DNA from: Bacteroidales bacterium
Lineage (GTDB): Bacteria; Bacteroidota; Bacteroidia; Bacteroidales; Muribaculaceae
Reading direction: 5' to 3'
DNA: 64,000 nucleotides
NCBI GenBank assembly: GCA_910575545.1
Contig: CAJTFH010000002.1
Coordinates: forward strand, 1 to 64,000
The notes beneath the pieces were generated by a model. It saw only the letters and a list, made by a program, of their open reading frames with translations, searched no databases and was not told the origin of the DNA. Position 1 is the first letter of the stretch. Every line of letters starts with the position of its first letter. Shown here one piece after another: positions 1 through 8,910 of this stretch. The position numbers and the translations under genes were made by a program.

Positions 1-197
1 CGCCAATACGTTCATACGCTAAGATTTTTATAATGAACGCTTTGGCGATTCATTTGTATTTGATAATTCGACATATTAACTTAAGTTTCACCTACTTCGG
101 TAATTTTTACCGAATCATTGTAATACAATACAGAATAAGTAATACGATACAGAAGATATATTTGGTATGAGGATTTATCCGTAATGTCATCCTCATA
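1..197. other. noncoding DNA with three successive hairpins
   Basis: No coding sequence is supported here. Three separate inverted repeats are visible. Positions 1-15 pair with 33-47 (13 of 15 bases). Positions 96-103 pair perfectly with 107-114 around a 3-base loop. Positions 166-174 pair perfectly with 189-197. The stretch lies downstream of recA (which is read on the minus strand) and upstream of a palindromic repeat element. The hairpins may be 3' ends or terminators of a gene left of the window, but that gene cannot be seen. Confidence 0.5.
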
Positions 198-204
198 TGA
201 AGAA

Positions 205-380
205 GAGGGTGTGTCAGAATGGCTCATCTGGGTCGTCGCCCGAGGGCTTCGGGTTCGGTCATTGACCTTAGTCAACTCCCTTCACCCTCACCCTCAGGCC
301 CTACCATCTGAACCATTCTGACAGCACCCTCTCCATCCGGATGCAAAAAAGGCGTTGGTCGAATTTCGACACAGCGCCTT
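205..380. repeat. palindromic intergenic repeat, copy 1 (full-length, core A)
   Basis: This element begins GAGGGTGTGTCAGAATGG (205-222). The complementary arm lies at 313-331 and is perfect except for one inserted base. A second, imperfect palindrome at 349-380 (AAGGCG ... CGCCTT) closes the unit. Nearly the same sequence occurs at 46702-46877, a shortened form at 4832-4963, and a form with a different centre at 49654-49838. The centre contains smaller hairpins, including one built on CCCGA/TCGGG. It sits beyond the 3' end of recA. Terminator or mobile palindromic element are both possible roles. No transposase for it is present in the window. Confidence 0.85.
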
Positions 381-411
381 CTTTCATATCAGTATGGGAT
401 GTCTGAAGATT

Positions 412-433
412 TAAGAGAGTGTTTGAATTTAAC
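412..433. repeat. 22-bp dispersed repeat, copy 1
   Basis: TAAGAGAGTGTTTGAATTTA plus AC. The same 22 bases with one substitution occur in the opposite orientation at 11981-12002. The surrounding bases do not match. It lies between the palindromic repeat and the recA stop. It could be an end of a decayed insertion sequence or a shared regulatory or 3'-end motif. Confidence 0.6.
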
Positions 434-495
434 ACATTAATATTAAATGAGGTGAATTCATCTTTTTGGGGGTATTTCATACATCCTTCGAGTGG

Positions 496-1716
496 TCAGA
501 GGTCTTCGAGGGTGAAGTCGTCGTCTTCGTCGTCGAGGTCTGAATCGAAGTCCATATCGTCGTCGGAGGTGTTTTCTTCGGTTTCCGGTTCGGAGGTGTT
601 GTCGTTTTTGTCGTCATCGTCGTCAGCCCCTTTTCCTTTTTTCTTCTTTTTGTCGGTTGCGGGCAGACCTCCGTTTTCGGTGAGTTTCTCCATTATGAGG
701 GCTTCGATTTCTTCGGCCAACTCGGGGTTGTCGAGCATCACGGCCTTTGCTGCGTCGCGTCCCTGGGCGATTTTCGTGCCATTGTAGCTGAACCATGAGC
801 CGCTCTTCTTGATTATGTCGAGGTCTACGCCGAGGTCGATGATTTCGCCCGATTTCGAGATGCCTTCGCCAAACATTATGTCGAACTCGCAGCGTTTGAA
901 GGGTGGCGCCACTTTGTTTTTCACAACTTTCACTTTGGTGTGTTTGCCGAAAACGTTGTCGCCGTCTTTGATGGCTGTGCCCGGTCGTATGTCGATGCGC
1001 ACCGATGCGTAGAATTTCAGGGCGTTTCCGCCGGTGGTGGTCTCGGCCGGGCCGAACATCACACCGATTTTCTCGCGCAGCTGGTTGATGAATATACACA
1101 CGGTGTTGGTGCGCGAAATCGTTCCGGTGAGCTTGCGCATTGCCTGCGACATCAGGCGCGCCTGGAGGCCTACGTTGCGGTCGCCCATATCCCCTTCGAT
1201 TTCGCTTTTGGGGGTGAGGGCTGCAACTGAGTCGACCACAAGGATGTCGATGGCCGACGAGCGGATTAGCTGCTCGGCTATTTCGAGAGCCTGTTCGCCA
1301 TTGTCGGGCTGGGCAATGAGCAGGTTGTTGACATCGATGCCCAGCTTTTCGGCATAGAAGCGGTCGAAGGCGTGTTCGGCATCAATCATGGCGGCTATGC
1401 CCCCGCGTTTCTGCGCTTCGGCTATGGCGTGGAGAGCAAGGGTTGTCTTACCTGATGATTCCGGGCCGAAAATCTCGATTATTCGCCCGCGCGGATACCC
1501 TCCCACTCCGAGGGCGTAGTTGAGCCCGATTGATCCAGAGGGTATGACCTCTACTTTCTCAACGGCCTCTTCGCCGAGTTTCATGATGGCTCCGCGGCCA
1601 TAGTTTTTTTCAATCTGGCTCAGCGCGTTGCTCAGCGCGTTGGCTTTTGCCACCTTGGGGTCGACGTTTTTGTCGGGTTTCTTTATAGTGGTTTTCTTGC
1701 TTTTAGGTTTTTCCAT
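496..1716 (-). CDS. recA: RecA recombinase with extended acidic tail
   Basis: RecA forms filaments on single-stranded DNA, catalyses strand exchange and triggers SOS self-cleavage. At 406 residues it is about 55 longer than a typical RecA. The core is canonical: Walker A GPESSGKT at residues 84-91, then the [44 protein letters not shown] and [14 protein letters not shown] segments, and the L2 stretch [15 protein letters not shown]. The extra length is all C-terminal. From about residue 356 there is a lysine patch (KKKKKGKG) followed by about 45 residues dominated by Asp, Glu, Ser and Asn. The acidic C-terminus of RecA is known to restrain DNA binding, so a longer tail may tune activity (inference). 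The start at 1716 fits the family N-terminus. The gene appears monocistronic, with a promoter about 165 bases upstream. Confidence 0.98.
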   Translation of the reverse strand: MEKPKSKKTTIKKPDKNVDPKVAKANALSNALSQIEKNYGRGAIMKLGEEAVEKVEVIPSGSIGLNYALGVGGYPRGRIIEIFGPESSGKTTLALHAIAEAQKRGGIAAMIDAEHAFDRFYAEKLGIDVNNLLIAQPDNGEQALEIAEQLIRSSAIDILVVDSVAALTPKSEIEGDMGDRNVGLQARLMSQAMRKLTGTISRTNTVCIFINQLREKIGVMFGPAETTTGGNALKFYASVRIDIRPGTAIKDGDNVFGKHTKVKVVKNKVAPPFKRCEFDIMFGEGISKSGEIIDLGVDLDIIKKSGSWFSYNGTKIAQGRDAAKAVMLDNPELAEEIEALIMEKLTENGGLPATDKKKKKGKGADDDDDKNDNTSEPETEENTSDDDMDFDSDLDDEDDDFTLEDL

Positions 1717-1883
1717 ATTCTTATATCGTTTTTTTATTTTCAGAGTTCGGTTTTGTTTTCTGATGCAAAGTTAATGCGCGGGTGTGCCAAAACCGGGCAC
1801 CTCCGGGTTAAAAGATTGTAACGGCTTTAGCCCCGTAGGGATGCACCGGTGTGCATGCGCCTGCTGCTGCATAAATGGTTATA

Positions 1884-1915
1884 CAAAAATAATGCCTAAA
1901 ACCGTGCCGGGCAAA
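1884..1915 (-). promoter_or_regulatory. predicted recA promoter
   Basis: Read on the minus strand this is TTTG (1915-1912), a 20-base spacer, then TATTTTTG (1891-1884). This matches the Bacteroidota primary-sigma consensus TTTG-N19/20-TAnnTTTG. It predicts a recA leader of about 160 bases. A second -7-like element (TAACTTTG, 1773-1766) lies closer to the gene but has no correctly spaced -33 box. No LexA operator could be recognised. Confidence 0.6.
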
Positions 1916-2084
1916 TTTCGGGGGCTAAAACTATGAAGCTCGGGGCATGAAAAATGGGATGAAAAAATTTTTCAAAAAAATTTCATCGCGGCTGAACCAT
2001 TCCAAGCAGGGCGTGTTTTAATAGTACATAGCAAAATTACTTTTTCCATTGCAAGAAATGTGATAATGATTGGTTTATTATTTA

Positions 2085-2121
2085 GCGAGAAACTACCGTG
2101 AGGCAGCTTCTCGTTTTTTTT
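2085..2121 (+). terminator. terminator-like hairpin with T8 tail and no obvious gene upstream
   Basis: CGAGAA (2086-2091) pairs with TTCTCG (2108-2113). The stem continues inward with two mismatches to a GTGA loop, and a run of eight T follows at 2114-2121. The polarity is plus strand, yet both flanking genes (recA and the gene at 2366) are on the minus strand. It may therefore end an unannotated small RNA, or the hairpin may act in the other direction. Confidence 0.5.
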
Positions 2122-2147
2122 GTGCTAAGTAAGTCGTCACAATTATT

Positions 2148-2265
2148 TTATATTATCGGAGAGAGATTTTTCGAGGGATTTTAGCCTGAGAATGAAGGAG
2201 TGTAGTTGTCTACACGACTGAATATGAAGGCTAAAAGCACCGAAAAAGCTCCGCCGATGATATAA
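2148..2265. other. 118-base imperfect inverted repeat (possible structured RNA)
   Basis: The left arm TTATATTATCGG (2148-2159) pairs with CCGATGATATAA (2254-2265). Pairing continues inward through a TTTTTCG/CGAAAAA segment and a TTTTAGCCT/AGGCTAAAA segment. The apex contains a second perfect stem, GTGTAG/CTACAC. No protein is encoded. It lies in a 649-base gene-free interval between recA and the secreted protein at 2366. It could be a small RNA, a decayed palindromic element or a 3' structure. Confidence 0.55.
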
Positions 2266-2319
2266 AGTCTCAAGATTCATAATATGCGTAATAATTTTGA
2301 TGACTTACTTATAAAGGCC

Positions 2320-2360
2320 ATAACGGCTAAAAAAGCCATTACAGCTATTATAGCCGTTAT
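2320..2360 (-). terminator. hairpin at the 3' end of the secreted-protein gene
   Basis: ATAACGGCTA (2320-2329) pairs perfectly with TAGCCGTTAT (2351-2360). The loop itself holds AAAAGCC and AGCTATTATAGC repeats. It lies just past the stop of the minus-strand gene ending at 2366. Similar GGCTATTATGGCT-type motifs occur near 4790-4830, 4990-5085 and 19326-19352, also at gene ends, so this is probably a recurrent 3'-end motif. Confidence 0.5.
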
Positions 2361-2365
2361 AGTGG

Positions 2366-3100
2366 TTAGCGGATGATGGTTTTGGCGACGTTGTTGCCTT
2401 GGCGCATCAACAGGAGTGAGCCGGGGAGCGGGTGGGCTACGGGTTGGCCGGTAAGGGTGAAATATTCGGGAGTGGCGGTGGCGTTGCCGACCGCAGTTGA
2501 AGTGATGCCGGTGGTGGCGAATGTGATTACGGTGTTGTGAAAGCGGCCGTCGGTGGCAAGGGTGGAGCCGCATTGGTATTGGTCGGCGGAGAAGCCCACG
2601 GCGCATGAGCAGAGGGTTATCATACCGTCAGTGAATGTGCTGTTGAGACCGGCATCGATGAGGGTGTAGCGGTCATAACCCGAGGCTGCTTCGAGATAAG
2701 TGGCCCTGGTCTGAGCCCAGATGGTCTGCGGGGCGTTGCCGGCGTAGTGGCCGGGTTTGAAGGTGAACAGCTCTGTCAGTTCCATGGTCACATACATCGG
2801 GTCTGAACAGTCGATGATTATGTCGTGGGGTTCATCTGTGTTTGGTGTGCCGTCGGGAAACAGGGCGGTGAACCCCGGTTGGTGATATGGGTCGGTAATG
2901 AGGTAGCGTTGACCATCCACGCTTTTTCTCACTTCAACCGACCATTTCCCCTCTTTGCCGAAATATGGCGTTATCCATCCGTCGGAGAATTGCGCCGACA
3001 TGGGTTCTCCCCACTCGTCGGCGGAAGCCATAGGGGCGATAGCACACATAACTGTTATAGCCAGTATGGGCGCGGTTATATGTTTCAGGAGCTTTAGCAT
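2366..3100 (-). CDS. secreted protein of unknown function with sorting-type tail
   Basis: A 244-residue exported protein. A signal peptide (hydrophobic core ITAPILAITVMCAIAPMASA) is followed by a module with the pattern W-G-x-P ... F-x-D-G-W-I-T-P-x-F-G ... V-E-V-R-K-S ... Y-L-I-T-D-P-Y. This recalls the N-terminal domains of many Bacteroidota surface proteins. The last 30 residues (YFTLTGQPV ... PGSLLLMRQGN ... IIR) form a C-terminal tail like those recognised by the type IX or a related sorting route. The next gene upstream carries the same kind of tail, 97 bases away and separated by a terminator. The specific function is not recognised. Confidence 0.8.
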   Translation of the reverse strand: MLKLLKHITAPILAITVMCAIAPMASADEWGEPMSAQFSDGWITPYFGKEGKWSVEVRKSVDGQRYLITDPYHQPGFTALFPDGTPNTDEPHDIIIDCSDPMYVTMELTELFTFKPGHYAGNAPQTIWAQTRATYLEAASGYDRYTLIDAGLNSTFTDGMITLCSCAVGFSADQYQCGSTLATDGRFHNTVITFATTGITSTAVGNATATPEYFTLTGQPVAHPLPGSLLLMRQGNNVAKTIIR

Positions 3101-3137
3101 GGTTGGGTGGATATTTGGGTTGGAGATATTATAATCA

Positions 3138-3173
3138 AAAGGCGGGGCGGCCCTGGGGCTGCCTCGCCTTTTG
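3138..3173 (-). terminator. terminator of the upstream secreted-protein gene
   Basis: AAAAGGCG at the left edge pairs with CGCCTTTT at the right. The stem extends inward to 13 of 16 paired bases, with a GC-rich top and A/T-rich flanks on both sides. It follows the stop of the minus-strand gene ending at 3198 and precedes the gene starting at 3100, so the two are probably transcribed separately. Confidence 0.65.
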
Positions 3174-3197
3174 TGTTTTTATGTCGCGGGATTCGGA

Positions 3198-4451
3198 TTA
3201 GCGAACAACGATTTTGCTGACGGTCTTGCCCTGGCGTTTGATCAGGAGCTGACCTGCTTCAGGGTTGGCTATGCGGATGCCCTGGAGGTTGTAGTATTCA
3301 ACAGGAGCGTTAGCGTCGCTGTCGGCGATTACATCGGCCAAACCGCCAACTACCGGTTTTCCATAGATGTTGTTATCGTAGGTGATGACAGAACTCTTGC
3401 ATTCTACTGCATAGTAGTTAGAGCCTTCAATTACGCCATAGGCACCCCAGTTGCCGAATGTGAGTGTTGTCTGATTGGTTGCGGGGTCTTCACCGATAGT
3501 TGCTGTTACCTCGTTTGTATTTGCGTCGATTGCAGGCTTGATGTAGAACGGAATTGTTGCGGTTTGCGTAGTCAGATTCTGGTAAACCTGGTTCTTTGCT
3601 ACAGCGGTTTTATTGTTGTGATCAGCCTCAAGTTCAACCAGTTCAGATGCACCGGCCATGTTGTAGAGAAGAATATTGTCTTGTTCGTTGATACCCATAA
3701 TCAGGTAGTAGGTCGTTTCTGCGTATGTATTAGTCTTTGGATCAACCAAAACCTCGCTCTTCATCACTGCATTCGCGGGATCGAATTCAGGGGAATAGTA
3801 AACGCTGCCGTAAAAACCTTTATTTTTTTCATAGCCTACGAATGCTCCGCCTCTCGTGTAATAGAAAAACAGGAGGTTGTTTTTGGGATTATACAACATT
3901 CTGAACGGAGAGCCTGAGAAGATGTATTCTTTGCCGTCATCGCTCAAGTTGCCGTAGAGGTAGAGGGAGTAAATGTTTCCGTCTTCTTCAAAGAGAGGGG
4001 TGCTTGCAGGGATTTCAAGGGTATACAACGTTCCGTTAGCTGTCGGAGTTGACTCTGTTATAGAGGCGTTGATGTCTCTGTCGGCTCCGAACAGACCTCT
4101 CAGGATGAAAGCATCCTTGCCATTAGAGTCCTTGCCATTTTCGAGAATCGACACGTTTCCAGCAGTCTTGAAATTGCGTGTGTCTTCGGTTGCGTTATCG
4201 CTCAAGTCTCCGTCTCCAGTTGCAAAAACAACGTAATTTCCGGCCATGGAGTTTTCGTTGGGATCCTTGATGCGCGGAGCTACGGATTTCAGGCCGGTTT
4301 TACCAGCGGTGGTTAAAGCAATTTCAAGGGCGGTTTCTGCATCGGGAGCATTGGTTGTAGCGGTTGCAGTTACGGCTGTTTTCAGAGAAGCTGCAGAGAG
4401 AGACCCTGCTGCAAACAGGGCTACAGAGAGCAATGTGTAAAATTTCTTCAT
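3198..4451 (-). CDS. secreted protein of unknown function with sorting-type tail
   Basis: I place the start at MKKFYTLLSVALFAAG, because a longer reading to 4511 adds 20 residues ahead of the signal peptide. The product is about 417 residues: signal peptide ending near SLSAAS, a Thr/Asn/Ala-rich beta-type body without a recognised domain, and a C-terminal tail YYNLQGIRI ... AGQLLIKRQGK ... VVR that resembles type IX secretion tails. The body lacks Cys-rich or catalytic signatures. It has its own promoter about 210 bases upstream and a terminator at 3138-3173. A surface or extracellular location is inferred from the signal peptide and tail. Confidence 0.8.
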   Translation of the reverse strand: MKKFYTLLSVALFAAGSLSAASLKTAVTATATTNAPDAETALEIALTTAGKTGLKSVAPRIKDPNENSMAGNYVVFATGDGDLSDNATEDTRNFKTAGNVSILENGKDSNGKDAFILRGLFGADRDINASITESTPTANGTLYTLEIPASTPLFEEDGNIYSLYLYGNLSDDGKEYIFSGSPFRMLYNPKNNLLFFYYTRGGAFVGYEKNKGFYGSVYYSPEFDPANAVMKSEVLVDPKTNTYAETTYYLIMGINEQDNILLYNMAGASELVELEADHNNKTAVAKNQVYQNLTTQTATIPFYIKPAIDANTNEVTATIGEDPATNQTTLTFGNWGAYGVIEGSNYYAVECKSSVITYDNNIYGKPVVGGLADVIADSDANAPVEYYNLQGIRIANPEAGQLLIKRQGKTVSKIVVR

Positions 4452-4665
4452 ACTGATTGAATTATTTTTACTGTGAATAATAATGATTTGCTTATCGGTA
4501 TGCGGGGTCACCGGTCACCGGTGTCCGCGTTTTGTTTTTAGGCTTCCGGAGCTGCCGAGAGCAATGCGGCGTCCCCTATGGTGATGATTATGGAAACTCT
4601 GCTGGGGTCAGGCGGCCTTGGCCGACTCGGGGCGTCGCGACGCCCTTTTGAGATGTTACACATCG

Positions 4666-4696
4666 CAAATTTATGTTTTTTTTCTCATTCTGCAAA
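4666..4696 (-). promoter_or_regulatory. predicted promoter of the 3198-4451 gene
   Basis: On the minus strand TTTG (4696-4693), 19 bases, TAAATTTG (4673-4666) is an exact consensus match. It predicts a leader of about 205 bases. That leader contains a self-complementary 16-mer, GGGCGTCGCGACGCCC, at 4630-4645 followed by TTTT on the plus strand. The leader may be structured. The rest of the 4452-5115 interval holds repeat copy 2 and short AGGC/GGCTATTATGGCTT-type motifs, with no gene. Confidence 0.6.
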
Positions 4697-4831
4697 CTTC
4701 CCCGCCAAAATTTTTCGCTTTTTTCTTTTGGGCACGGTTTGGCCTTGACATTTTGCTAAGGAACATGGGGCGAGGGGCAACTTCTTTAAAAGGCTTATAA
4801 AGGCCGGTTAAGGCCATGAAAGGCTGATAAA

Positions 4832-4963
4832 GAGGGTGTGTCATAATGGCTCATCTGGGTCGTCGCCCGAGGGCTTCGGGTTCCTACCATCTGAACCATT
4901 CTGACAGCACCCTCTCCATCCGGATGCCAAAAAGGCGTTGGTCGAATTTCGACACAACGCCTT
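4832..4963. repeat. palindromic intergenic repeat, copy 2 (45-base internal deletion)
   Basis: It has the same outer arms as copy 1 (GAGGGTGTGTCATAATGG and its complement), the same CCCGA/TCGGG inner hairpin and the same closing AAGGCG/CGCCTT palindrome. It lacks 45 bases of the core that are present in copy 3. It lies between the end of the DUF5689 operon and the promoter of the 3198-4451 gene. Confidence 0.85.
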
Positions 4964-5115
4964 TAAGATGGGGCTGGCTGTTAAAGATAGAATAGCTATT
5001 ATGGCTTCAATAGGGGCCGGGGAGAATGGCGTTTGATGGCCTTGACCGGCTTTTATCAGCCTTTTAAACTATCCTTTATCAGTCTTTTAGTGTTTTTTTA
5101 AGTTGGTTTGTTGGA

Positions 5116-7470
5116 TTATTCAGACCAGGTGAGGTTCCAGATGGCAACGCGGCCGGTGTTTTTGGCGGCGGCGCTCCAGCCGGGGGCGTTGTTGACGATT
5201 TCGATTGAGAAGTCGCCGGTGAGGTCAACAGCCATGGTGTGGGTGTAGGCGTGTTTCTGCTCGGGAGTGGTTGTAGCCACGGTCTCGGTTTTGACAACGG
5301 TTCCGTTCTGGATTACGTTGACGGTGAAGGAGTATTCACTGCCGCTGTAGGGGAATCCGTAGTTGAATGTCAGCTCTTTGCACGGCCCGGTGAGCTTGGG
5401 CGATGTGATTTTGCCTGTGGCTGCGGGGTCGGAGTTGCCATAGAGACAGACTGCCATGGTCTTGTCGTCGCCGATGAACACGAAGCGAGGATTGCCGTCT
5501 TTGCCGCCTTCTGCCACACCGCTGAGCACGCAGGCGTTGGTGGCCGTCCAAAGGGTGGCGTTGGTGTAGGTGTTGGCTTTTGTGGTTGGTGTGCCGCCGT
5601 TGAAGCTGTTGAAGTCGCCTTTATATGTCACCGAAGGTGTTGGAGGGGTGACGGGCTGGTCGGCGGCGTTGAGCTTGACGTTGTCGATGCACCATGTGGC
5701 AAAGTTGGCGTCGGCGGTGGCTTTGTAGCGCCATCCGATGTAGATGTAGCCGCTGTAGGCCGACAGGTCGATTGCGCCCGATTCTGTCCATCCGCTGTAG
5801 CTGCCGTTGGTGATCGGTGCCATTTTTGCGGGGAGCTTTTCGGGAGTGCAGGCGGTGGGGTCTGACGATGTTAGCACAAACACCTCGAAGGTGGTTGTGG
5901 TTGCGTTGTAGTTGTTGTTCTGGCTGTCGAAGGTTAGAACCTTGTTTTCAACTTTGCTCATGTCGATGGCTGGTGTGATCAGCCATGAATCGAATGGGGC
6001 AGTGCCTTTATAGCCGGTCATGGCTGCGTAGCTTTCATCGTTGAAGGTGGCGATATACCAGTTTTTAGTGCCTTCGACCTGGACGTTGAACCAGTCGGCG
6101 GGGATGGAGCCGGTGAAGGTCTCGTCGATTGTGGTTACGGAGTAGGATGGCACTTCAACGTCGCCGCCCGGCACTTCCACCCCTTCGAGGGTGAATTCGG
6201 GCGCTGTGCCGTTGTTGCCGGTAACACCGTAGGTGCCAAGATATTTGCCCATCACTCCGTTTACGGTCAGCACTTTGCCGAGGTTTTCGGGGTGGTCTTT
6301 AAGTGCGACATATTCGCGCATCACAGAGCCTTGCGGCAGGGGTATAACCATTAGCTCCGACAGGTCGCGGCTTTCGGGAGTGAGGCCGATAACCACTGTG
6401 TTGGCCAGTGTTGCCCGGTCGCCGAACTCGATGTCTTTCGTGGGATCTGTGATGGCTGTGACTTCCGGGGCGACGGTGCCGACGATGTAGCCTTTGACCC
6501 ATCCGGCTGGGTTCTGCCCTTCGTTAATCTGAGCAACCACAGAGCCGATTTCCCACGGATTGGTTTTGTTGCCGGCAGGGAGGGTGGGGTTGCCTATATT
6601 TTCCAGGTCGTCATAGTCGATGAGCATCATCTGCCATGGTGTGGGGGTGGATGTTGCCGAACCGTAGTAGGAGAGGAATCCGGTTATGTCGAAAGCCTCG
6701 TTGGGGACGGTCTGATAGTAGAAATTCGAGTAGCCGCTTGTGCGGAGATACATTGTGCCTCCGGCGGGGATGTTTAGCAGCTGGTTGAAATTCTCGTGGT
6801 AGATGCCGAAGGTGTGGAGTGGCAATCCGGTGTCGGGGTTATTCTGCGGAGTGATGGTTACGTTGTTGATGCGCACCAGCTGGCTCTGCCATTTAATCAA
6901 CTCCTCGGGGTTTTCGGCACTTGGGATGCCGGGCAGTTCATGCACTATGATTTTAGACGGGTCGGCAATCCCGTTGAGCTGCACATGGGCTTTGAACAGT
7001 TCGGGCGACATGAACGAAGCCTCCCATGCCTGTCCTTTTTCATACCATTCGGGTTCGCCGATTTGCTGCAGGCCATTGTATTTGCCAATGTTCAGGCCTG
7101 TGAGGTCAACAACGAGTTCCTGGCCGAGTCGGTAGTTGAGGTAGAGGTTGTAGGTGTTTACCGAGAAGGTCAGCGCGGCGGTTTCATCCTGGATTGTGAT
7201 GCTTTTGAAGATGTTTCCGGCATAGTCGGATGTTATCACCCGGCCAGAGATGATATAGTGGGAGCCGTCGGGTTTCGTGCCGATTTTCTTGATGTAGTTC
7301 TGGGCGTTGTCCCAGAACTCGGTTTTCACTTCGAGAATCGAGGTGTTGGGCTTTAGGGTTGCCACCGGCGTTTCAAACTCCGGGGCGTCGATATTGTCCT
7401 GGCAAGCGGTGAACCCTCCCAATGAGGCCGCGGCCATAAGCCCGCATATAAATGATTTCAGAATCTTCAT
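5116..7470 (-). CDS. DUF5689/choice-of-anchor surface lipoprotein (784 aa)
   Basis: Lipoprotein signal peptide with lipobox GFTAC (Cys 23). Four modules follow in order. Residues about 45-265 form a DUF5689 module (HYIISGRVITSDYAGNIFKS, QDETAALTF, GQELVVDLTG). Residues about 300-435 form a second beta module (PAGWVKGYIVGTV ... LTVNGVMGKYLG) resembling DUF6359. Residues about 450-620 form a choice-of-anchor J jelly roll (ETFTG ... WLITPAIDMS ... IGWRYKA ... WCIDNVKL). The C-terminal domain is a further jelly-roll-like domain ending GRVAIWNLTWSE. It is the third gene of an operon behind a TonB receptor and a shorter paralogue (28-base gap). This suggests a cell-surface partner that binds the receptor's ligand (inference). 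No enzyme motif is visible. Confidence 0.85.
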   Translation of the reverse strand: MKILKSFICGLMAAASLGGFTACQDNIDAPEFETPVATLKPNTSILEVKTEFWDNAQNYIKKIGTKPDGSHYIISGRVITSDYAGNIFKSITIQDETAALTFSVNTYNLYLNYRLGQELVVDLTGLNIGKYNGLQQIGEPEWYEKGQAWEASFMSPELFKAHVQLNGIADPSKIIVHELPGIPSAENPEELIKWQSQLVRINNVTITPQNNPDTGLPLHTFGIYHENFNQLLNIPAGGTMYLRTSGYSNFYYQTVPNEAFDITGFLSYYGSATSTPTPWQMMLIDYDDLENIGNPTLPAGNKTNPWEIGSVVAQINEGQNPAGWVKGYIVGTVAPEVTAITDPTKDIEFGDRATLANTVVIGLTPESRDLSELMVIPLPQGSVMREYVALKDHPENLGKVLTVNGVMGKYLGTYGVTGNNGTAPEFTLEGVEVPGGDVEVPSYSVTTIDETFTGSIPADWFNVQVEGTKNWYIATFNDESYAAMTGYKGTAPFDSWLITPAIDMSKVENKVLTFDSQNNNYNATTTTFEVFVLTSSDPTACTPEKLPAKMAPITNGSYSGWTESGAIDLSAYSGYIYIGWRYKATADANFATWCIDNVKLNAADQPVTPPTPSVTYKGDFNSFNGGTPTTKANTYTNATLWTATNACVLSGVAEGGKDGNPRFVFIGDDKTMAVCLYGNSDPAATGKITSPKLTGPCKELTFNYGFPYSGSEYSFTVNVIQNGTVVKTETVATTTPEQKHAYTHTMAVDLTGDFSIEIVNNAPGWSAAAKNTGRVAIWNLTWSE

Positions 7471-7498
7471 AATTCAAAAAATTGCGAAAGAGGGTGGG

Positions 7499-8863
7499 TT
7501 ATTTGACTTTGATGTTTGTAACGCACCATGTGGCGTAGTTGGCGTCTTGCGTTGCGGTGTATTGCCATCCGATGAAGAATTTGCCGGTGGCAGCGGCGAG
7601 GCTAATGTTGCCCGACTGCGCCCATGAGCTGTAGCCGCTTGCCGGCGGTTCGGCGAGAGTGCATTCGAGTCTGGTCTTGTTGGCTTTCTGCGGGTCGGCA
7701 TTGTCAAGTATAAACACCTCGAGCTTTGAAGTCGCCGAGCCGTAGCCGTTGACCTGGGTCTCGAATGTGAGCACTTTGTCGGTCATAAGTGCGGGGTCGA
7801 GCGGCTGCGAGATGAGCCATGCGTCGAATGGGGCGGTGCCGTTGTAGCCCGACATTGAGGCATACCAAGAGTCGCTCCCTTCGGGGAAGTTGCGGGTGAA
7901 CCAGTCTTTGTTGCCGGTGACTGCCATATGCAGCCATCCTTCGGGGAACAAACCACCGGTGAAGTCAACATCGAAAGAGCCTACGGGGTCTACGGTTACG
8001 GATCCGAAAGGTATGAACCCGATGAAGCCTGAGAGGTCGTTGACAGTTACCTGCCATGTTGATACGCCCGAGTTGTTGGTGTAGTTGGTGATTACGCCCA
8101 CGAGGTCGCCTGTGCCTGAGGGGGCGCGGGTTGACCAAAGGAGGCCGTAGCCGGCGGTTAGCAGGGTCAGCTTGTTGCCTTTCTCGTCAATCATCGTGCG
8201 CGAGTTGTTCAGGCGGCTCGATTCGCCGAGCATTTCGCCGGGGTTCTGGAAATGCAGCCCGTTGAAGCGCACTATGCGCCCTTCGAGGTTGCGGGCGGCT
8301 TCGGGGTCGGAACGGAGTGTTTCGAGTTCGGGGATTGTCAGCAGGAGGGTGTCGACGGCTGCCGGGTCTGGCAGCCCGTTTATTTCCACTCCATTTTCCC
8401 AACGGGCTTTGACCATACGCGATGGGCCGTCGGTCGGTGATGCCGAGCCGCCGACTTGTATGCATCCGGAATATGCGCCGTAGTACATTCCGGTGAGGTC
8501 GATGACCAGTTCCTGGCCGAAGCGGTAGGTTTTATAGGTCTCGTTCATGTTAATAGAGAAGACAAGTCCGCCAGTTTCATCTTGTATTGACAGTTTTTTA
8601 TAGAAGTTGGCGGTTGAGTCTTCGCTGACAACGCGGCCTTTTACAATGTAGTGAGTGCCGTCGTCGCGGGTGGGAATCTGTTCGGAATAAGATGCCGCGT
8701 CTTTTGAGAACAGTTCTTTAAGCTCGCTGATTTTGATGTTGGCCTGTTGTGTGGCTTGGGGAATGAAGTCGGCGATCGGCGCCTGTTCGAAATCGTCGTC
8801 GCACGCGGTGAATATCCCGGCTCCAACGAGGGTTGCGGCTATATATAATAATGATTTTTTCAT
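7499..8863 (-). CDS. DUF5689/choice-of-anchor surface lipoprotein (454 aa)
   Basis: Lipoprotein signal with lipobox GIFTAC (Cys 20). An N-terminal DUF5689 module follows (HYIVKGRVVSEDSTANFYKK, IQDETGGLVFSIN, GQELVIDLTGMYYG). The C-terminal half is a choice-of-anchor J module (VDFTGGLFPEGW ... YNGTAPFDAWLISQPLD ... FFIGWQYTA ... WCVTNIKVK). It is a shorter paralogue of the downstream 784-residue protein, covering that protein's first and third modules. It lies 47 bases after the TonB receptor stop and 28 bases before the longer paralogue. Tandem duplication with later domain gain or loss is likely. Substrate unknown. Confidence 0.87.
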   Translation of the reverse strand: MKKSLLYIAATLVGAGIFTACDDDFEQAPIADFIPQATQQANIKISELKELFSKDAASYSEQIPTRDDGTHYIVKGRVVSEDSTANFYKKLSIQDETGGLVFSINMNETYKTYRFGQELVIDLTGMYYGAYSGCIQVGGSASPTDGPSRMVKARWENGVEINGLPDPAAVDTLLLTIPELETLRSDPEAARNLEGRIVRFNGLHFQNPGEMLGESSRLNNSRTMIDEKGNKLTLLTAGYGLLWSTRAPSGTGDLVGVITNYTNNSGVSTWQVTVNDLSGFIGFIPFGSVTVDPVGSFDVDFTGGLFPEGWLHMAVTGNKDWFTRNFPEGSDSWYASMSGYNGTAPFDAWLISQPLDPALMTDKVLTFETQVNGYGSATSKLEVFILDNADPQKANKTRLECTLAEPPASGYSSWAQSGNISLAAATGKFFIGWQYTATQDANYATWCVTNIKVK

Positions 8864-8910
8864 CTGCTTTTGAATCTATGTAGGTGAATTTTTCTGTTGC
8901 AGCCCTGTTG

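Noticed and set aside
219-400. Short open frame reading MAHLGRRPRASGSVIDLSQ in repeat copies 1-3
   Set aside because: It lies wholly inside the palindromic repeat, copy 1 carries a one-base indel that breaks the frame, copy 4 has unrelated sequence there, and the arms are self-complementary. Not a gene.
1717-1883. Riboswitch in the recA leader
   Set aside because: The leader is about 160 bases, but no known riboswitch core or ligand-pocket motif was recognised.
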